DNA of 64,000 bases from Bradyrhizobium cosmicum (GCF_007290395.2 NZ_CP041656.2:5022001-5086000), one strand, 5' to 3'; shown: positions 39,690 to 49,238, numbered from the stretch's first letter. The notes: generated by a model not told the origin, from the sequence alone. Numbers and translations: made by a program.

Positions 39690-41279
39690 CTATTCCGCCA
39701 TCTCCACCTGAGCGGTCGCGGTGGCGGGACCGGCCAGCGGCCGTTCCTCCATCATGATCAGGCAGAGCGAGGCGGTGGCCATCAGCGCGGTGGCGGCGCC
39801 GAAGACGTAGCGGAACGCGTGCCGCATGTCGTCGGCGGGGATCGCAGGCAGGCCGCCCGCGGCGTGATGCTCGCCGGCGAGCGGAATGTCGGTGCCGAGC
39901 GCGATCAGTAGGATCGCCGCGAAGGCCGCCACCGTGAACGAGGACATCAGCGAGCGAAAGAAGTTCATCGCGCCGGTGATGGTGCCGACCTGCGGACGCG
40001 CGACGGAGTTCTGCAGCGAGACCACGCAGACCGGAAACGTCGTGCCGAGGCCGAGCGCAAACGCGGCCATCAGCGTCAGCAATCCCCACAGCGGCAAGGT
40101 GGTGAGCGTGAGGCCCAGCGCGCAAATCGCGGCCCACGACGTGCCGATGATGGCGACGCGCTTGTAGTGTTTGGCACGGGCCATGGTGCGGCCGGCGACG
40201 GCCGCGCCAACGGTCGAGACCGCCGCAAGCGGGATCAGCGCAAGGCCCGCCTCGCTGGCGCTCAGATGGTAGACCGACTCGTAATAAAGCGGCAGCTGCA
40301 CGGTGAGGCCGGTGATCGCGCCGAGGCCGCAGCCGCCGGCCGTCAGCGCGAACGGCGCCACCTTTCCGGTCAGCAGCTTCAACGGCAGGAACGGCTCGTC
40401 GGCGCGGCGCGCGTGCCACACGAAGCTGACCGCGAGCGCGACGGCGCCGCCGACCATCGCGAGCACGGTCGGCGAGAGCCATGGATAGCGCGTGCCGCCC
40501 CAGGTCAGCACCAGCATAAAGACGACGGCGGAGGCCATCAGCAGCACGCCGCCGACCCAGTCGACCTTGCGCTTGCGGTGGAACACCGGGATCTTCTTCA
40601 TCTTAGGCAGCAACATCACGATCGCTGCGGCCGCGAGCGGCAGGTTGATCCAGAAGATCATCGACCAATGCAGATGCTCGGCGAACACCCCGCCGATGAC
40701 CGGACCGAGGATGCCGCCGACCATCCAGACGCTGGAGAAATAAGCCTGGTACTGCCCGCGCTCGCGCGGGCTCACGACGTCGGAGATCACCGTCTGCACC
40801 ACCGGCATGATGCCGCCGCCGCCGAGCCCCTGGAGGCCGCGCGCCAGGATCAGCATCGGCATGTTCGGCGCGATCGCGCACAGCACCGAGCCCGCCACGA
40901 ACAGGCTGAGCGAGATGATGATCATGGCCTTGCGGCCGTAGATGTCGCTGAGCGTCCCGAACACCGGCGCGACCGCGGTCGAGGCGAGCAGATAGGCGGT
41001 GATGACCCAGGAGAGATTGGAGACGTCGTTGAACTGGCGGCCGATGGTCGGAAGCGCGGTGGCGACGATAGTCTGGTCGAGGGCTGCCAGGAACATCGTC
41101 AGCATCAGGCTGATCACGATGGTGCGGACTTCGTCCTGCGACAGCGGCGCCGGCGGCGCGAGCGAGGGAGCGTCGTCGATGCTCAGCACCTCGCCCGGAA
41201 GGCGGGACAGCTCTTCGGCGATCTCGTCGGGCAACGTCTGGAGGTCGGCAGAACTGCTCTGCCGGTCGAACTTATTCAT
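39690..41279 (-). CDS. DHA2-type MFS drug efflux protein (EmrB/QacA family)
   Basis: A 529-residue transporter with about fourteen membrane segments after a 55-residue cytoplasmic N-terminus. Family motifs are clear: MFLAALDQTIVATALPTIGRQ in helix 1 (motif D1), GTLSDIYGRKAMII (motif A) and GLGGGGIMPVV (motif C of drug antiporters). Members export toxic organics against protons. There is no neighbouring membrane-fusion or TetR gene, so the substrate and regulation are not indicated. Confidence 0.93.
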   Translation of the reverse strand: MNKFDRQSSSADLQTLPDEIAEELSRLPGEVLSIDDAPSLAPPAPLSQDEVRTIVISLMLTMFLAALDQTIVATALPTIGRQFNDVSNLSWVITAYLLASTAVAPVFGTLSDIYGRKAMIIISLSLFVAGSVLCAIAPNMPMLILARGLQGLGGGGIMPVVQTVISDVVSPRERGQYQAYFSSVWMVGGILGPVIGGVFAEHLHWSMIFWINLPLAAAAIVMLLPKMKKIPVFHRKRKVDWVGGVLLMASAVVFMLVLTWGGTRYPWLSPTVLAMVGGAVALAVSFVWHARRADEPFLPLKLLTGKVAPFALTAGGCGLGAITGLTVQLPLYYESVYHLSASEAGLALIPLAAVSTVGAAVAGRTMARAKHYKRVAIIGTSWAAICALGLTLTTLPLWGLLTLMAAFALGLGTTFPVCVVSLQNSVARPQVGTITGAMNFFRSLMSSFTVAAFAAILLIALGTDIPLAGEHHAAGGLPAIPADDMRHAFRYVFGAATALMATASLCLIMMEERPLAGPATATAQVEMAE

Positions 41280-41434
41280 CTCGATCGGAAGCCATGAGGC
41301 GGCGCAACGCCGCGAAGGATTCGTTCTATCGAGACAATGTAGACAGCAAAGTTCTTCTCAGGCAGGCACCGCGGCGCATGGGAGCATCCCACCCCCGGGC
41401 CATCCCGCACAAGTGATCCAGGCGGCGCGACGGA

Positions 41435-41950
41435 TCAGTCCTTCGGGCGTCGCTTCAGGCGTGCCCGTTTCGGCAGCTGCGCCGGCCATTGCACGATGTG
41501 GTCCTCGAGATCCGCATCCGGGATCTCCTCCTCGCTGCCCTCGACCCGCCCGCGGACGGAGACGCCGGCCTCATGCACGGTATCGGGATCGCCCGAGACC
41601 AGCGGGTGCCACCAATAGAGGTCGCGGCCCTCGGCGACGAGCTTGTAGCCGCAACTCGGCGGCAGCCAATTCAAGGTGCGGACGTTGGCAGGGGTCAGGC
41701 GGACACAGTCGGGAACCTTGTCGGACCGATTCGGATAGTCCTTGCAGCCGCAGGTCCCGGCGTCGAGCAGCTTGCAGCCGACATGGGTGTAATAGATCTC
41801 CCCGGTATCCTCTTCTTCGAGTTTGTTCAGGCAGCAGCGACCGCAGCCGTCGCACAGGCTTTCCCATTCGGGCCCCGACATCTCTTCCAACGTCTTGGTT
41901 TTCCAGAAGAATCCTTCCTGGCCTGAAGGTCGTTTGGGAGCTGCGGTCAT
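41435..41950 (-). CDS. YcgN/UPF0260-family cysteine cluster protein
   Basis: A 171-residue cytoplasmic protein with eight or more cysteines in a family pattern: C33-x2-C36-x2-C39-C40 ([14 protein letters not shown]), C59, C67-x-C69 ([11 protein letters not shown]) and C82. These likely bind a metal or iron-sulphur cluster. Relatives include E. coli YcgN and YkgJ-type proteins of unknown activity. GAGG just upstream favours the ATG at 41950. The gene stands alone, with convergent or divergent neighbours on both sides. Confidence 0.9.
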   Translation of the reverse strand: MTAAPKRPSGQEGFFWKTKTLEEMSGPEWESLCDGCGRCCLNKLEEEDTGEIYYTHVGCKLLDAGTCGCKDYPNRSDKVPDCVRLTPANVRTLNWLPPSCGYKLVAEGRDLYWWHPLVSGDPDTVHEAGVSVRGRVEGSEEEIPDADLEDHIVQWPAQLPKRARLKRRPKD

Positions 41951-42243
41951 GCGCCTCAACAAATTCGAAAGAGCTACGGCTGGCGCTATCTAGGGCGAGC
42001 GGCCGCGATGCTGCAAGCAACGCCGCCGTGAAGCCCGTAATGAACCGGGGTTCAATTAGGTCTGTTGTTCAAAATCGCGAGCCTGACCATTGGTTTATGG
42101 ACCCTGCTCGGCTAGAAGGAACGGCAAGTCCCCTCGGACGCGAACCGGGCGCCTTGGGTTTGCCGCAACATTCCCGCAAGACGTCTCGCTGCCGCCCCGG
42201 CCGGGTGCTTGAACGCTGACGCAGCGAGCCTCAAGGGTTCCAG

Positions 42244-44532
42244 GTGGTCCAGAACACACCATCCAATTGGAAGAGCCGGATCCGGAATTTCTTTCTGGAC
42301 CTCGACGCGCGCATCGACTCCTCGCTGTTCTCCTCGGCCAAGGGCATCCGCGAGCTCTATGAGCGCTACTCGACCTTCATGGACCGGTTCTATGTCGGGC
42401 GGTGGAAGCGCTGGGTGTTCATCGAGCCGCTGTCGGAGGCCGCGACCCTCGGGCTCGGCGGCCTGGTCCTGATGCTCACGCTCGCCATCCCGGCCTTCCG
42501 CGAGACCGCGGACGAGGACTGGCTGAAGAAGTCCGATCTGGCGGTGAGCTTCCTCGACCGCTACGGCAACCCGATCGGCAGCCGCGGCATCAAGCACAAT
42601 GATTCGATCCCGCTGGAAGATTTCCCGGACGTCCTGATCAAGGCGACGCTGGCGACCGAAGACCGCCGCTTCTACGAGCATTTCGGCATCGACATCGCCG
42701 GCACCGCGCGCGCGCTCGTCACCAACGCCCAGGCCGGCGGCGTCCGCCAGGGCGGCTCCTCGATCACCCAGCAGCTCGCCAAGAACCTGTTCCTGAGCAA
42801 CGAGCGCACCATCGAGCGCAAAGTCAACGAGGCCTTCCTCGCGGTCTGGCTGGAATGGCGCCTGACCAAGAATGAGATCCTCAAGCTCTACCTCGACCGC
42901 GCCTATATGGGCGGCGGCACCTTCGGCGTCGACGGCGCGGCGCATTTCTACTTCAACAAGTCCGCACGCGACGTGACCTTGTCGGAAGCCGCGATGCTCG
43001 CCGGCCTGTTCAAGGCGCCGACCAAGTACGCGCCCCACATCAACCTGCCCGCGGCGCGTGCCCGCGCCAACGTCGTGCTCGACAACCTCGTGGATGCCGG
43101 CTTCATGACCGAGGGCCAGGTGTTCGGCGCCCGCCGCAACCCGGCCTTCGCCGTCGACCGCCGCGACGAGGCGTCGCCGAACTACTATCTCGACTACGCC
43201 TTCGACGAGATGCGCAAGCTGGTCGACACCTTTCCGAAATCCTACACCGAGCGCGTCTTCGTGGTGCGCCTCGCGATCGACACCAACGTGCAGAAGGCGG
43301 CGGAAGACGCGATCGAGAACCAGCTGCGCCAGTTCGGCCGCGACTATCACGCGACGCAGGCGGCAACCGTCGTCTCCGATCTCGACGGCGGCATCCGCGC
43401 CATGGTCGGCGGCCGCGACTATGGCGCCAGCCAGTTCAACCGCGCCGTCGACGCCTATCGCCAGCCCGGCTCGTCGTTCAAGCCTTACGTCTACACCACC
43501 GCGCTGCTGAACGGCTTCACGCCGAACTCGATCGTGGTCGACGGCCCGGTCTGCATCGGCAATTGGTGTCCGCAGAATTACGGCCATTCCTATTCCGGCG
43601 CGGTGACGCTGACGCAGGCGATCACGCGCTCGATCAACGTGGTGCCGGTCAAGCTGTCGATCGCGATCGGCCAGAAGAACGAGCCCAAGGCGCCCAATCC
43701 GGCCAAGGTCGGCCGCGCCAAGATCGTCGAGGTCGCGCGCCGCTTCGGCCTCAAGGCGCCGCTGCCCGACACGCCGTCGATGCCGATCGGCTCCGACGAA
43801 GTCACCGTGCTCGAGCACGCGGTCGCCTACGCGACCTTCCCGAACCGCGGCAAGTCGGTGACGCCGCATTCCGTGCTGGAGGTTCGCACCGGCGCCGGCG
43901 ATCTGGTCTGGCGCTGGGACCGCGACGGGCCGAAGCCGCGGCAGGCCATTCCGCCGAACATCGCCGCCGACATGGCGGGCATGATGAGCCACGTCGTCAG
44001 CGAAGGCACCGCGCGCCGCGCCGCGCTCGACGGCATTCCGACCGCGGGCAAGACCGGCACGACCAACGCGTATCGCGACGCCTGGTTCGTCGGCTACACC
44101 GGCAATTTCAGCTGCGCGGTCTGGTACGGCAACGACGACTACTCGCCGACCAACCGCATGACCGGCGGCTCGCTGCCGGCGCAGACCTGGCACGACATCA
44201 TGCTCGCGGCGCATCAGGGCGTCGAGGTCCGGGAAATTCCCGGCGTCGGCATGGGCCAGAAGCTGCCGCCGGAACGCGTTGCCAATGCGCAGGCCAATGC
44301 GGCGCCGAAGGTGCTGGAGACCAAGCCCGGCCCGCCGCCGGTGCTGACCAAGCGCGGCGCCGACATCCTGGTGCGCGTCGAGAAGCTGCTCGATGACGCC
44401 GCCAGGACCGCGAACAAATCCACGGCCGACGACGGCAAACAGCCCAAGCCGGCTTCATCGACCAGCGCGCTCGCCTTCCCGCAGAACTATGCGGAAGAGA
44501 ATGCGAACGCGTCCGCCCCGCGCAAGAACTGA
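42244..44532 (+). CDS. Class A penicillin-binding protein (PBP1-type transglycosylase/transpeptidase)
   Basis: A 762-residue bifunctional cell-wall synthase. A cytoplasmic start leads to a membrane anchor (about 66-84), then the GT51 domain with catalytic E139 in ATEDRRFYEHFGID and QGGSSITQQLAKNLFL, and the transpeptidase domain with S410-x2-K413 (PGSSFKPYVY), the SxN motif in ITRSINVVPV and the KTG box AGKTGTTNAYRDAW. The C-terminal 90 residues are a disordered proline/alanine tail. The start used is GTG at 42244; a weak site makes it uncertain. DUF1214 and DUF1254 genes follow within 10 bp and could be co-transcribed. Confidence 0.93.
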   Translation: MVQNTPSNWKSRIRNFFLDLDARIDSSLFSSAKGIRELYERYSTFMDRFYVGRWKRWVFIEPLSEAATLGLGGLVLMLTLAIPAFRETADEDWLKKSDLAVSFLDRYGNPIGSRGIKHNDSIPLEDFPDVLIKATLATEDRRFYEHFGIDIAGTARALVTNAQAGGVRQGGSSITQQLAKNLFLSNERTIERKVNEAFLAVWLEWRLTKNEILKLYLDRAYMGGGTFGVDGAAHFYFNKSARDVTLSEAAMLAGLFKAPTKYAPHINLPAARARANVVLDNLVDAGFMTEGQVFGARRNPAFAVDRRDEASPNYYLDYAFDEMRKLVDTFPKSYTERVFVVRLAIDTNVQKAAEDAIENQLRQFGRDYHATQAATVVSDLDGGIRAMVGGRDYGASQFNRAVDAYRQPGSSFKPYVYTTALLNGFTPNSIVVDGPVCIGNWCPQNYGHSYSGAVTLTQAITRSINVVPVKLSIAIGQKNEPKAPNPAKVGRAKIVEVARRFGLKAPLPDTPSMPIGSDEVTVLEHAVAYATFPNRGKSVTPHSVLEVRTGAGDLVWRWDRDGPKPRQAIPPNIAADMAGMMSHVVSEGTARRAALDGIPTAGKTGTTNAYRDAWFVGYTGNFSCAVWYGNDDYSPTNRMTGGSLPAQTWHDIMLAAHQGVEVREIPGVGMGQKLPPERVANAQANAAPKVLETKPGPPPVLTKRGADILVRVEKLLDDAARTANKSTADDGKQPKPASSTSALAFPQNYAEENANASAPRKN

Positions 44533-44541
44533 TCGAAACAA

Positions 44542-45120
44542 GTGCGGCTGATCCTGACCACATTGACGGCCCTCCTGCTCGCGACCGCGGTCGGCGTCGG
44601 CGCGACCTGGATGACGACGACGCGCGGCACCGAGATCGGCGCGCTCACCATCGGCCCCTGGACCGCGCGCCCGCGCACCGGTACCGCCGACGTCGATCCC
44701 TATTCGCGCGCCACCATCGTGCGCAACGGCGAGCTGCCGATCGGCACCGGCGACGGCGTCGCCTTCACCGCGACCGCTGATGACAAGAAGAAGGCGCTCG
44801 ACGGCCGCTGCGACGTCGTCGTCTCGGGCGTGACGCCGCCGGCGCGGTTCTGGACGCTGACGCTGTACGACCGCAAGGGCCACCTCGTCGCCAACTCGCT
44901 GCAGCGCTACGGCTTCACCAGCCAGGAGATCGTGCGGCAGTCCGACGGCTCGTTCGAGATCCGCATCGCCTCGCGCTCGCGCGCCGGCAACTGGCTGCCG
45001 ACCGGCGGCATCGAGCGCTACGCGCTGATGCTGCGCCTCTACGACACGCCGGTCGGGGTTGCGACCCGCACCCAGCGCGATGCGCCGATGCCGACGATCT
45101 CGACGGTGGGCTGCTCATGA
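44542..45120 (+). CDS. DUF1214-domain protein, membrane anchored
   Basis: A 192-residue protein with an N-terminal hydrophobic segment (about 2-22) and a periplasmic domain of the DUF1214 type (IGPWTARPRTGTADVDPYSR, PPARFWTLTLYDRKG, GNWLPTGGIERYALMLRLYDT). The start is GTG. Function is unknown. It ends inside the start of the next gene (ATGA), so the pair is translated together, and it follows the penicillin-binding protein by nine bases, suggesting an envelope role. Confidence 0.88.
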   Translation: MRLILTTLTALLLATAVGVGATWMTTTRGTEIGALTIGPWTARPRTGTADVDPYSRATIVRNGELPIGTGDGVAFTATADDKKKALDGRCDVVVSGVTPPARFWTLTLYDRKGHLVANSLQRYGFTSQEIVRQSDGSFEIRIASRSRAGNWLPTGGIERYALMLRLYDTPVGVATRTQRDAPMPTISTVGCS

Positions 45121-45701
45121 TCCGCCTGCTCTTCACCATCGTCGCGGGCGTGGTGCTGGGCCTCGTGGTCCATCTCGTCAGCGTGCTGGCGCTGCCGCGG
45201 ATCGCGACGCAGGACGCCTATTCGCGGTTGACGCCGATGACGAAGCTTAACGGCGTCACCCAGCTTCCCCTCGCCGATCCCAATACTTCGCCGATGCCGT
45301 TCATGGACCCGGCCTTTGCGCTGGCGATCTGCCGCTACGACCTGTCGAACGGGCCGATCAAGCTGATGGTGCCGGTGAGCCAGTCCTACACCTCGGTGTC
45401 GTTCTACACCCGCAACGAGATCGCCTATTACGCCATCAACGACCGCTCCGCCGGCCGCAAGGTGATCGAGCTCGATTTGATGACGGAAGCGCAGCACAGC
45501 GAGTTGCCCGAGGACGAAGAGATCACCGCGGCCGACCGCCTGATCATCGATTCCCCGACCGCCACTGGCCTGATCGTGATGAAGGCGCTCGCCGCCGAGC
45601 CCGGCCTGATGCCGCAGGCACAGGCCTCGCTTCAGGCTGCGACCTGCGCGCCGCAGACCGAAGTGCCGGCCAAGGCAGAAGCGCCGCGCGGCCGGCGCTG
45701 A
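45117..45701 (+). CDS. DUF1254-domain protein, membrane anchored
   Basis: A 194-residue protein with an N-terminal membrane anchor (about 3-27) and a DUF1254-like domain (DPAFALAICRYDLSNGP, YTRNEIAYYAIND). The tail from about 175 is polar and lysine-rich. In this family DUF1254 and DUF1214 often occur together, usually fused or adjacent; here they are separate, overlapping genes. Function is unknown, probably in the envelope. Confidence 0.85.
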   Translation: MIRLLFTIVAGVVLGLVVHLVSVLALPRIATQDAYSRLTPMTKLNGVTQLPLADPNTSPMPFMDPAFALAICRYDLSNGPIKLMVPVSQSYTSVSFYTRNEIAYYAINDRSAGRKVIELDLMTEAQHSELPEDEEITAADRLIIDSPTATGLIVMKALAAEPGLMPQAQASLQAATCAPQTEVPAKAEAPRGRR

Positions 45702-45829
45702 CGCACGGGCGTTTGTCTGCTCAAGACAAGACCGCGAAAACAACCCCATGCACAGTAGCGGGGGCGTTGAGATCATTCGCGTTTTCTTGAGATCGCGCCA
45801 GGCCGGCATTTGCCGGACCAAGGCCGCCC

Positions 45830-45865
45830 TGCCCGACGCGTCGTTCGGCTTTGACACGTCGGGCA
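45830..45865. repeat. Intergenic hairpin repeat
   Basis: TGCCCGACG (45830-45838) and CGTCGGGCA (45857-45865) are exact reverse complements around an 18-nt loop. It is followed by AAAACACTGGCAGAATG. This hairpin style is, from memory, common between genes in Bradyrhizobium. The 388-bp region 45702-46089 holds this, a terminator and no gene that I trust. Confidence 0.5.
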
Positions 45866-45903
45866 AAACACTGGCAGAATGGCATCATCGAAAGTTCGTA
45901 CCA

Positions 45904-45934
45904 CCCGCGCGGAGCAATCCGCCGCGGGTTTTTT
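45904..45934 (+). terminator. Rho-independent terminator
   Basis: CCCGCG (45904-45909) with CGGA pairs with TCCG and CGCGGG (45923-45928) around GCAA, and six T residues follow at 45929-45934. It lies about 200 bp after the DUF1254 stop. It could end that operon or a small RNA transcribed from the stretch before it. Confidence 0.75.
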
Positions 45935-46089
45935 GATGGCTGACCAGCAGTTGCCCTGATCACGGGATTGCCATCGTTCCCGCAGCACGCAATGGCCGCA
46001 GACGGCCGGTGACAACAATTGCAGCGGGGAAAGAATATCCAGGAGCGCTGCGACCATCCGCGCGGCCCTTTGCCAATACTGAATCTGGA

Positions 46090-46671
46090 TCACTTCTTGG
46101 GCTCGGCCCAGCCCCGAACACTGACATCCGCCAGCGCCTGAAAGACCGCCGGCGTGCGCTCCAGGCGGGCGATGGTTCGCGCGCCTTCGACGGCGGCGAC
46201 CAACGCGGCTGCGCTCGAGGATGCGCGCGCGGATGCGAAACCGCAGCCTCTGAAATGCTCCGCAACGATCTCAGTCGAATCGACAAATCCGCGCGCGACC
46301 CGCTTGGTCAGCTCGGCGTCGAGCGCGGGCAGCTCATTCGCCAGATTTTGCATCAAGCATCCATACTGGAAATCGGAGGCGACCATTTCGGCCGCGAATG
46401 CTGCAAAGATCTGACGAACGAAATTGAGCGCATCACCCGCCGTGTTCGCCGAGATCGTCCGCAACAGGGAGATTCTGCTCGCGACGTAGTGGTCGATGGC
46501 TTCTTCGGCGAGCTGCGCCTTGCCGCGCGGAAAGTGAAAATAGAACGATCCTTTCGGGGCACCGCTCTCTTCGATGATCTCAGTCAATCCGGTCGCCGTG
46601 TAGCCTTGGATGCGAAACAGTCGTTCGGCAGCGGCAATCGCGCGGGCGCGGGCGTCGGTCTTACGGGGCAT
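46090..46671 (-). CDS. TetR/AcrR-family repressor
   Basis: A 193-residue repressor. The N-terminal helix-turn-helix (about 8-52) carries LTEIIEESGAPKGSFYFHFPRGKAQL, close to the usual KGxFYxHFxSKxxL form. The C-terminal ligand domain includes a cysteine near residue 104. It is divergent from an exported epoxide-hydrolase-like gene, with two tandem TetR-type operators between them, so it very likely controls both. The ligand may be the hydrolase substrate. Local GC content is lower than average. Confidence 0.93.
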   Translation of the reverse strand: MPRKTDARARAIAAAERLFRIQGYTATGLTEIIEESGAPKGSFYFHFPRGKAQLAEEAIDHYVASRISLLRTISANTAGDALNFVRQIFAAFAAEMVASDFQYGCLMQNLANELPALDAELTKRVARGFVDSTEIVAEHFRGCGFASARASSSAAALVAAVEGARTIARLERTPAVFQALADVSVRGWAEPKK

Positions 46672-46700
46672 CCAGCAAACCTAGCACGGTTCGCTTGACA

Positions 46701-46741
46701 GTTCTATGGTGACCGCCATAGTATGGCGATCACCATAGAAC
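46701..46741. promoter_or_regulatory. Double palindromic TetR operator
   Basis: A 41-bp palindrome centred on 46721 with 20-bp arms and only one mismatch (13/29 of the pairing). It contains two tandem copies of TATGG-N6-CCATA (46705-46720 and 46722-46737). It lies 30 bp upstream of the tetR start and 137 bp before the hydrolase. Two copies 17 bp apart fit cooperative binding by two TetR dimers. Confidence 0.8.
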
Positions 46742-46877
46742 GTCAGTCCCGTCAGACCCAACCGATCTCTAAAGTTGTTAAAGGCAAACATATCTCGCCC
46801 AGATTGTTGCAGGAAAACTCAAATGAATTCGAGCGATTGCGATTTCGTCAAATGTTCTGACGAAAGGGGCAAATGAG

Positions 46878-47909
46878 ATGGCCCTCAGAACCTGCTCGAT
46901 GGTGCTTTCAGGAGCCGTCATGTTCAGTGCGATGTTCACCCCAATTGCCCGCGGGGAGACGACAGCCGATGCCGTCTGGCACAATAAAATCCCGGCCGCT
47001 CTGAGCGAGCCTGCCGCCGATATCGACAAGAATCCGAACCTCTTGCACAAGTATGCTGACAATGCCGGGACGAAGATCCACTACGTCACTGTGGGCTCCG
47101 ACACGAATCCGCTCATGGTGTTCGTGCATGGATTTCCGGACTTCTGGTACTCTTGGCGAAACCAGATCCAGGTCTTTTCGGCAGACTATCAAGTGGTCGC
47201 TCTCGATCTGCGCGGATACGATCTGAGCGATCGGCCTGATGGTGTCGAGAACTACAAGACGCCGGTCCTTCTCCGTGACATCCGCGCCGTGATCGATGCG
47301 GAGAGAAAGGGCCGCAAGGTCATCCTGATCGGACACGACTGGGGCGCCGCTCTGTCCTGGCTCTTCACCGGGCAAAATCCGGACCTGATCGAGAGGCTTG
47401 TCGTCCTCAGCGTTCCTCATCCCGGCGCCATCACGAAGGAATTGCTCCCCTGGAACCATCCCGTCGCGCAGTCCAGCGCCAGCGCATACGCAACAAAATT
47501 CTTCGCGCGCGGCAAAGGCGACGATTTGACTGCGGAAGATTTGGCCTACTGGGTCGTCAAACCCGAGGTCAAAAGCCGTTACATCGAGGCCTTCTCGAAA
47601 TCGTCCATCCCGGCCATGATGAATTACTACAAGGCCAACTACACTCTCTCCCAGTTTGCGCTCAACCTCTTCGATCCCACGATGAAGACGATCTACGGCG
47701 CCACGATCAACTGCCCCGTCCTGCATCTGCACGGAATCGAGGAGAGCCATGCCTTGCTGAGCACGCTTGATCTGGAAAAATCCTGGATGAGAAGTCCGCG
47801 CGATCTCACGATCAAGATCGTTCCTGGCGTTGGCCACTTCATTCAGCATGAAGTGCCCGACGATCTCAACCAGACGGTGTCCTCCTGGTTGAAGGATTCA
47901 GGAAACTGA
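46878..47909 (+). CDS. Exported alpha/beta hydrolase, epoxide-hydrolase-like
   Basis: A 343-residue enzyme with a signal peptide (about 1-26, ending IARGE) and an alpha/beta-hydrolase fold. The oxyanion motif HGFPDFWYSW (84-93), nucleophile D154 in GHDWGA and catalytic H320 in GVGHFIQHE mark the epoxide hydrolase / haloalkane dehalogenase group; an aspartate, not serine, is the nucleophile. Most relatives are cytosolic, so export is unusual. The acid member of the triad is not certain. It is probably induced through the divergent TetR. AAAGGGGC precedes the ATG. Confidence 0.85.
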   Translation: MALRTCSMVLSGAVMFSAMFTPIARGETTADAVWHNKIPAALSEPAADIDKNPNLLHKYADNAGTKIHYVTVGSDTNPLMVFVHGFPDFWYSWRNQIQVFSADYQVVALDLRGYDLSDRPDGVENYKTPVLLRDIRAVIDAERKGRKVILIGHDWGAALSWLFTGQNPDLIERLVVLSVPHPGAITKELLPWNHPVAQSSASAYATKFFARGKGDDLTAEDLAYWVVKPEVKSRYIEAFSKSSIPAMMNYYKANYTLSQFALNLFDPTMKTIYGATINCPVLHLHGIEESHALLSTLDLEKSWMRSPRDLTIKIVPGVGHFIQHEVPDDLNQTVSSWLKDSGN

Positions 47910-48072
47910 GTCCTGCGACGATGGATGATCAACGGCCGCTGCTGGCACCTGGCGTATGGCTACAACGTGGAGGGACCAAGGCGCTCCCTTAATGCCCGGC
48001 TGGGGGTCAGCTTCTGACGACGCAATATGTCACGGGGCAACCTCTTTGCGTTTGCCGTGTGTGACACCCCAT

Positions 48073-48103
48073 GCTCGAAGCACCCGGCAGTGATGCTTCG
48101 AGC
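48073..48103 (-). terminator. Perfect 10-bp hairpin after the DegQ-like gene
   Basis: GCTCGAAGCA (48073-48082) and TGCTTCGAGC (48094-48103) are exact reverse complements around 11 nt. It follows the minus-strand protease stop by about 25 bp. No T-run is present, so it is a terminator-like or stabilising structure. Confidence 0.55.
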
Positions 48104-48128
48104 CGCAAGGTCTCAATCCTCGCCCGCC

Positions 48129-49238
48129 TCACCGAAGACGGCGATTGCCGGTGACCGCGGCCGTGCTCGGCTCCGCCGGCGGCGCCACCGTGACGACGAC
48201 GGTGGCAGGCGCGCCGTCGCGTTGCACCGTGAGCCTGACCTCCTGGCCGATGCGGGCGAGGCCGATTTTGTTACGGAGCTGCGCGGAGGTGCGGATGGGC
48301 CGGTCGTCGGCCATGACGACGATGTCGCCCTTGCGCAGGCCCGCCTTTTCCGCAGCCGAGTCGGGCGCGACCTCGGCGATGACAGCGCCCTCGTTGCGTC
48401 CCTTTTTCTGGGCCGGCGTGATGTCCTGCAGGGAGACGCCGATGCGGCCGCGCTCGACATGACCGGTTGCGATGATCTGCTCCATGACCCGCCGCGCCAT
48501 GTTGACAGGAATCGCGCAGCCGATGCCGACATTGCCACCGGCGGGGGAGATGATCGCCGAATTGATGCCGATCAGTTCGCCGCGCAGGCTGACCAGCGCA
48601 CCGCCGGAATTGCCGGGATTGATCGCGGCGTCCGTCTGGATGAAATCCTCATAGCCCTGCTTGCCGAGGCCGGTGCGGCCGAGCGCGCTGACGAGGCCCG
48701 ACGTGACGGTCTGGCCGAGCCCGAACGGATTGCCGATCGCCAGCACGAAATCGCCGACCTCCAGAGCATCGCTGTCGCCGAGCGACAATGCCTTGAGACC
48801 CTCGGGGTTGCGGATCTGAAGCACCGCAAGGTCTGTCGGCGGGTCGCGGCCGACCACCCTGGCAGAGAATTGCCGGCCGTCCTTGGTGGTGATCTGCACC
48901 GCGGGCGTGGCTTCGACGACGTGATTGTTGGTCAGGACGTAGCCCCGCACGGCGTCCACGATGACACCGGAGCCGGTGGCGTTGACCTTCTTCTCGATCT
49001 GCCGGGGCACGTCGAAGAACTCGCGGAAGATCGGATCACGGTAGAGCGGATTGTCCTCGCGGACGCGCCCGTGCACGGAAATGTTCACGACCGCCGGCGT
49101 CAGCTGGCGCACCAGCGGTGCCAGCGTGGGGATGGCTCCGCCGAGCTTGAGATCTGCAACCTGCGCACCGGCCTGCGAGGCGGTGAACGCGAGCATCAGG
49201 ATCGTCAGCAGAAGCAGACGCAGGGTGCGGATCGTCAT
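48129..49238 (-). CDS. DegQ/DegS-like serine protease with one PDZ domain
   Basis: A 369-residue HtrA-family protease. A signal peptide (about 1-25, SQAGA-Q) is followed by a trypsin-like domain with triad H106 (TNNHVVEA), D136 (PTDLAVLQI) and S211 (NPGNSGGAL), then one PDZ domain (about 265-355). Compared with the DegP at 17.2-18.8 kb it is shorter and lacks the second PDZ. The ATG at 49238 lies in the stop of the preceding 47-residue gene (ATGA), so it ends a stress operon with hsp20. GGAG precedes the ATG. Confidence 0.93.
   Translation of the reverse strand: MTIRTLRLLLLTILMLAFTASQAGAQVADLKLGGAIPTLAPLVRQLTPAVVNISVHGRVREDNPLYRDPIFREFFDVPRQIEKKVNATGSGVIVDAVRGYVLTNNHVVEATPAVQITTKDGRQFSARVVGRDPPTDLAVLQIRNPEGLKALSLGDSDALEVGDFVLAIGNPFGLGQTVTSGLVSALGRTGLGKQGYEDFIQTDAAINPGNSGGALVSLRGELIGINSAIISPAGGNVGIGCAIPVNMARRVMEQIIATGHVERGRIGVSLQDITPAQKKGRNEGAVIAEVAPDSAAEKAGLRKGDIVVMADDRPIRTSAQLRNKIGLARIGQEVRLTVQRDGAPATVVVTVAPPAEPSTAAVTGNRRLR

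Noticed and set aside
42112..44214. A 700-codon minus-strand frame opposite the penicillin-binding protein
   Set aside because: The plus-strand gene has all catalytic motifs; the opposite frame is low in complexity and has no start signal.
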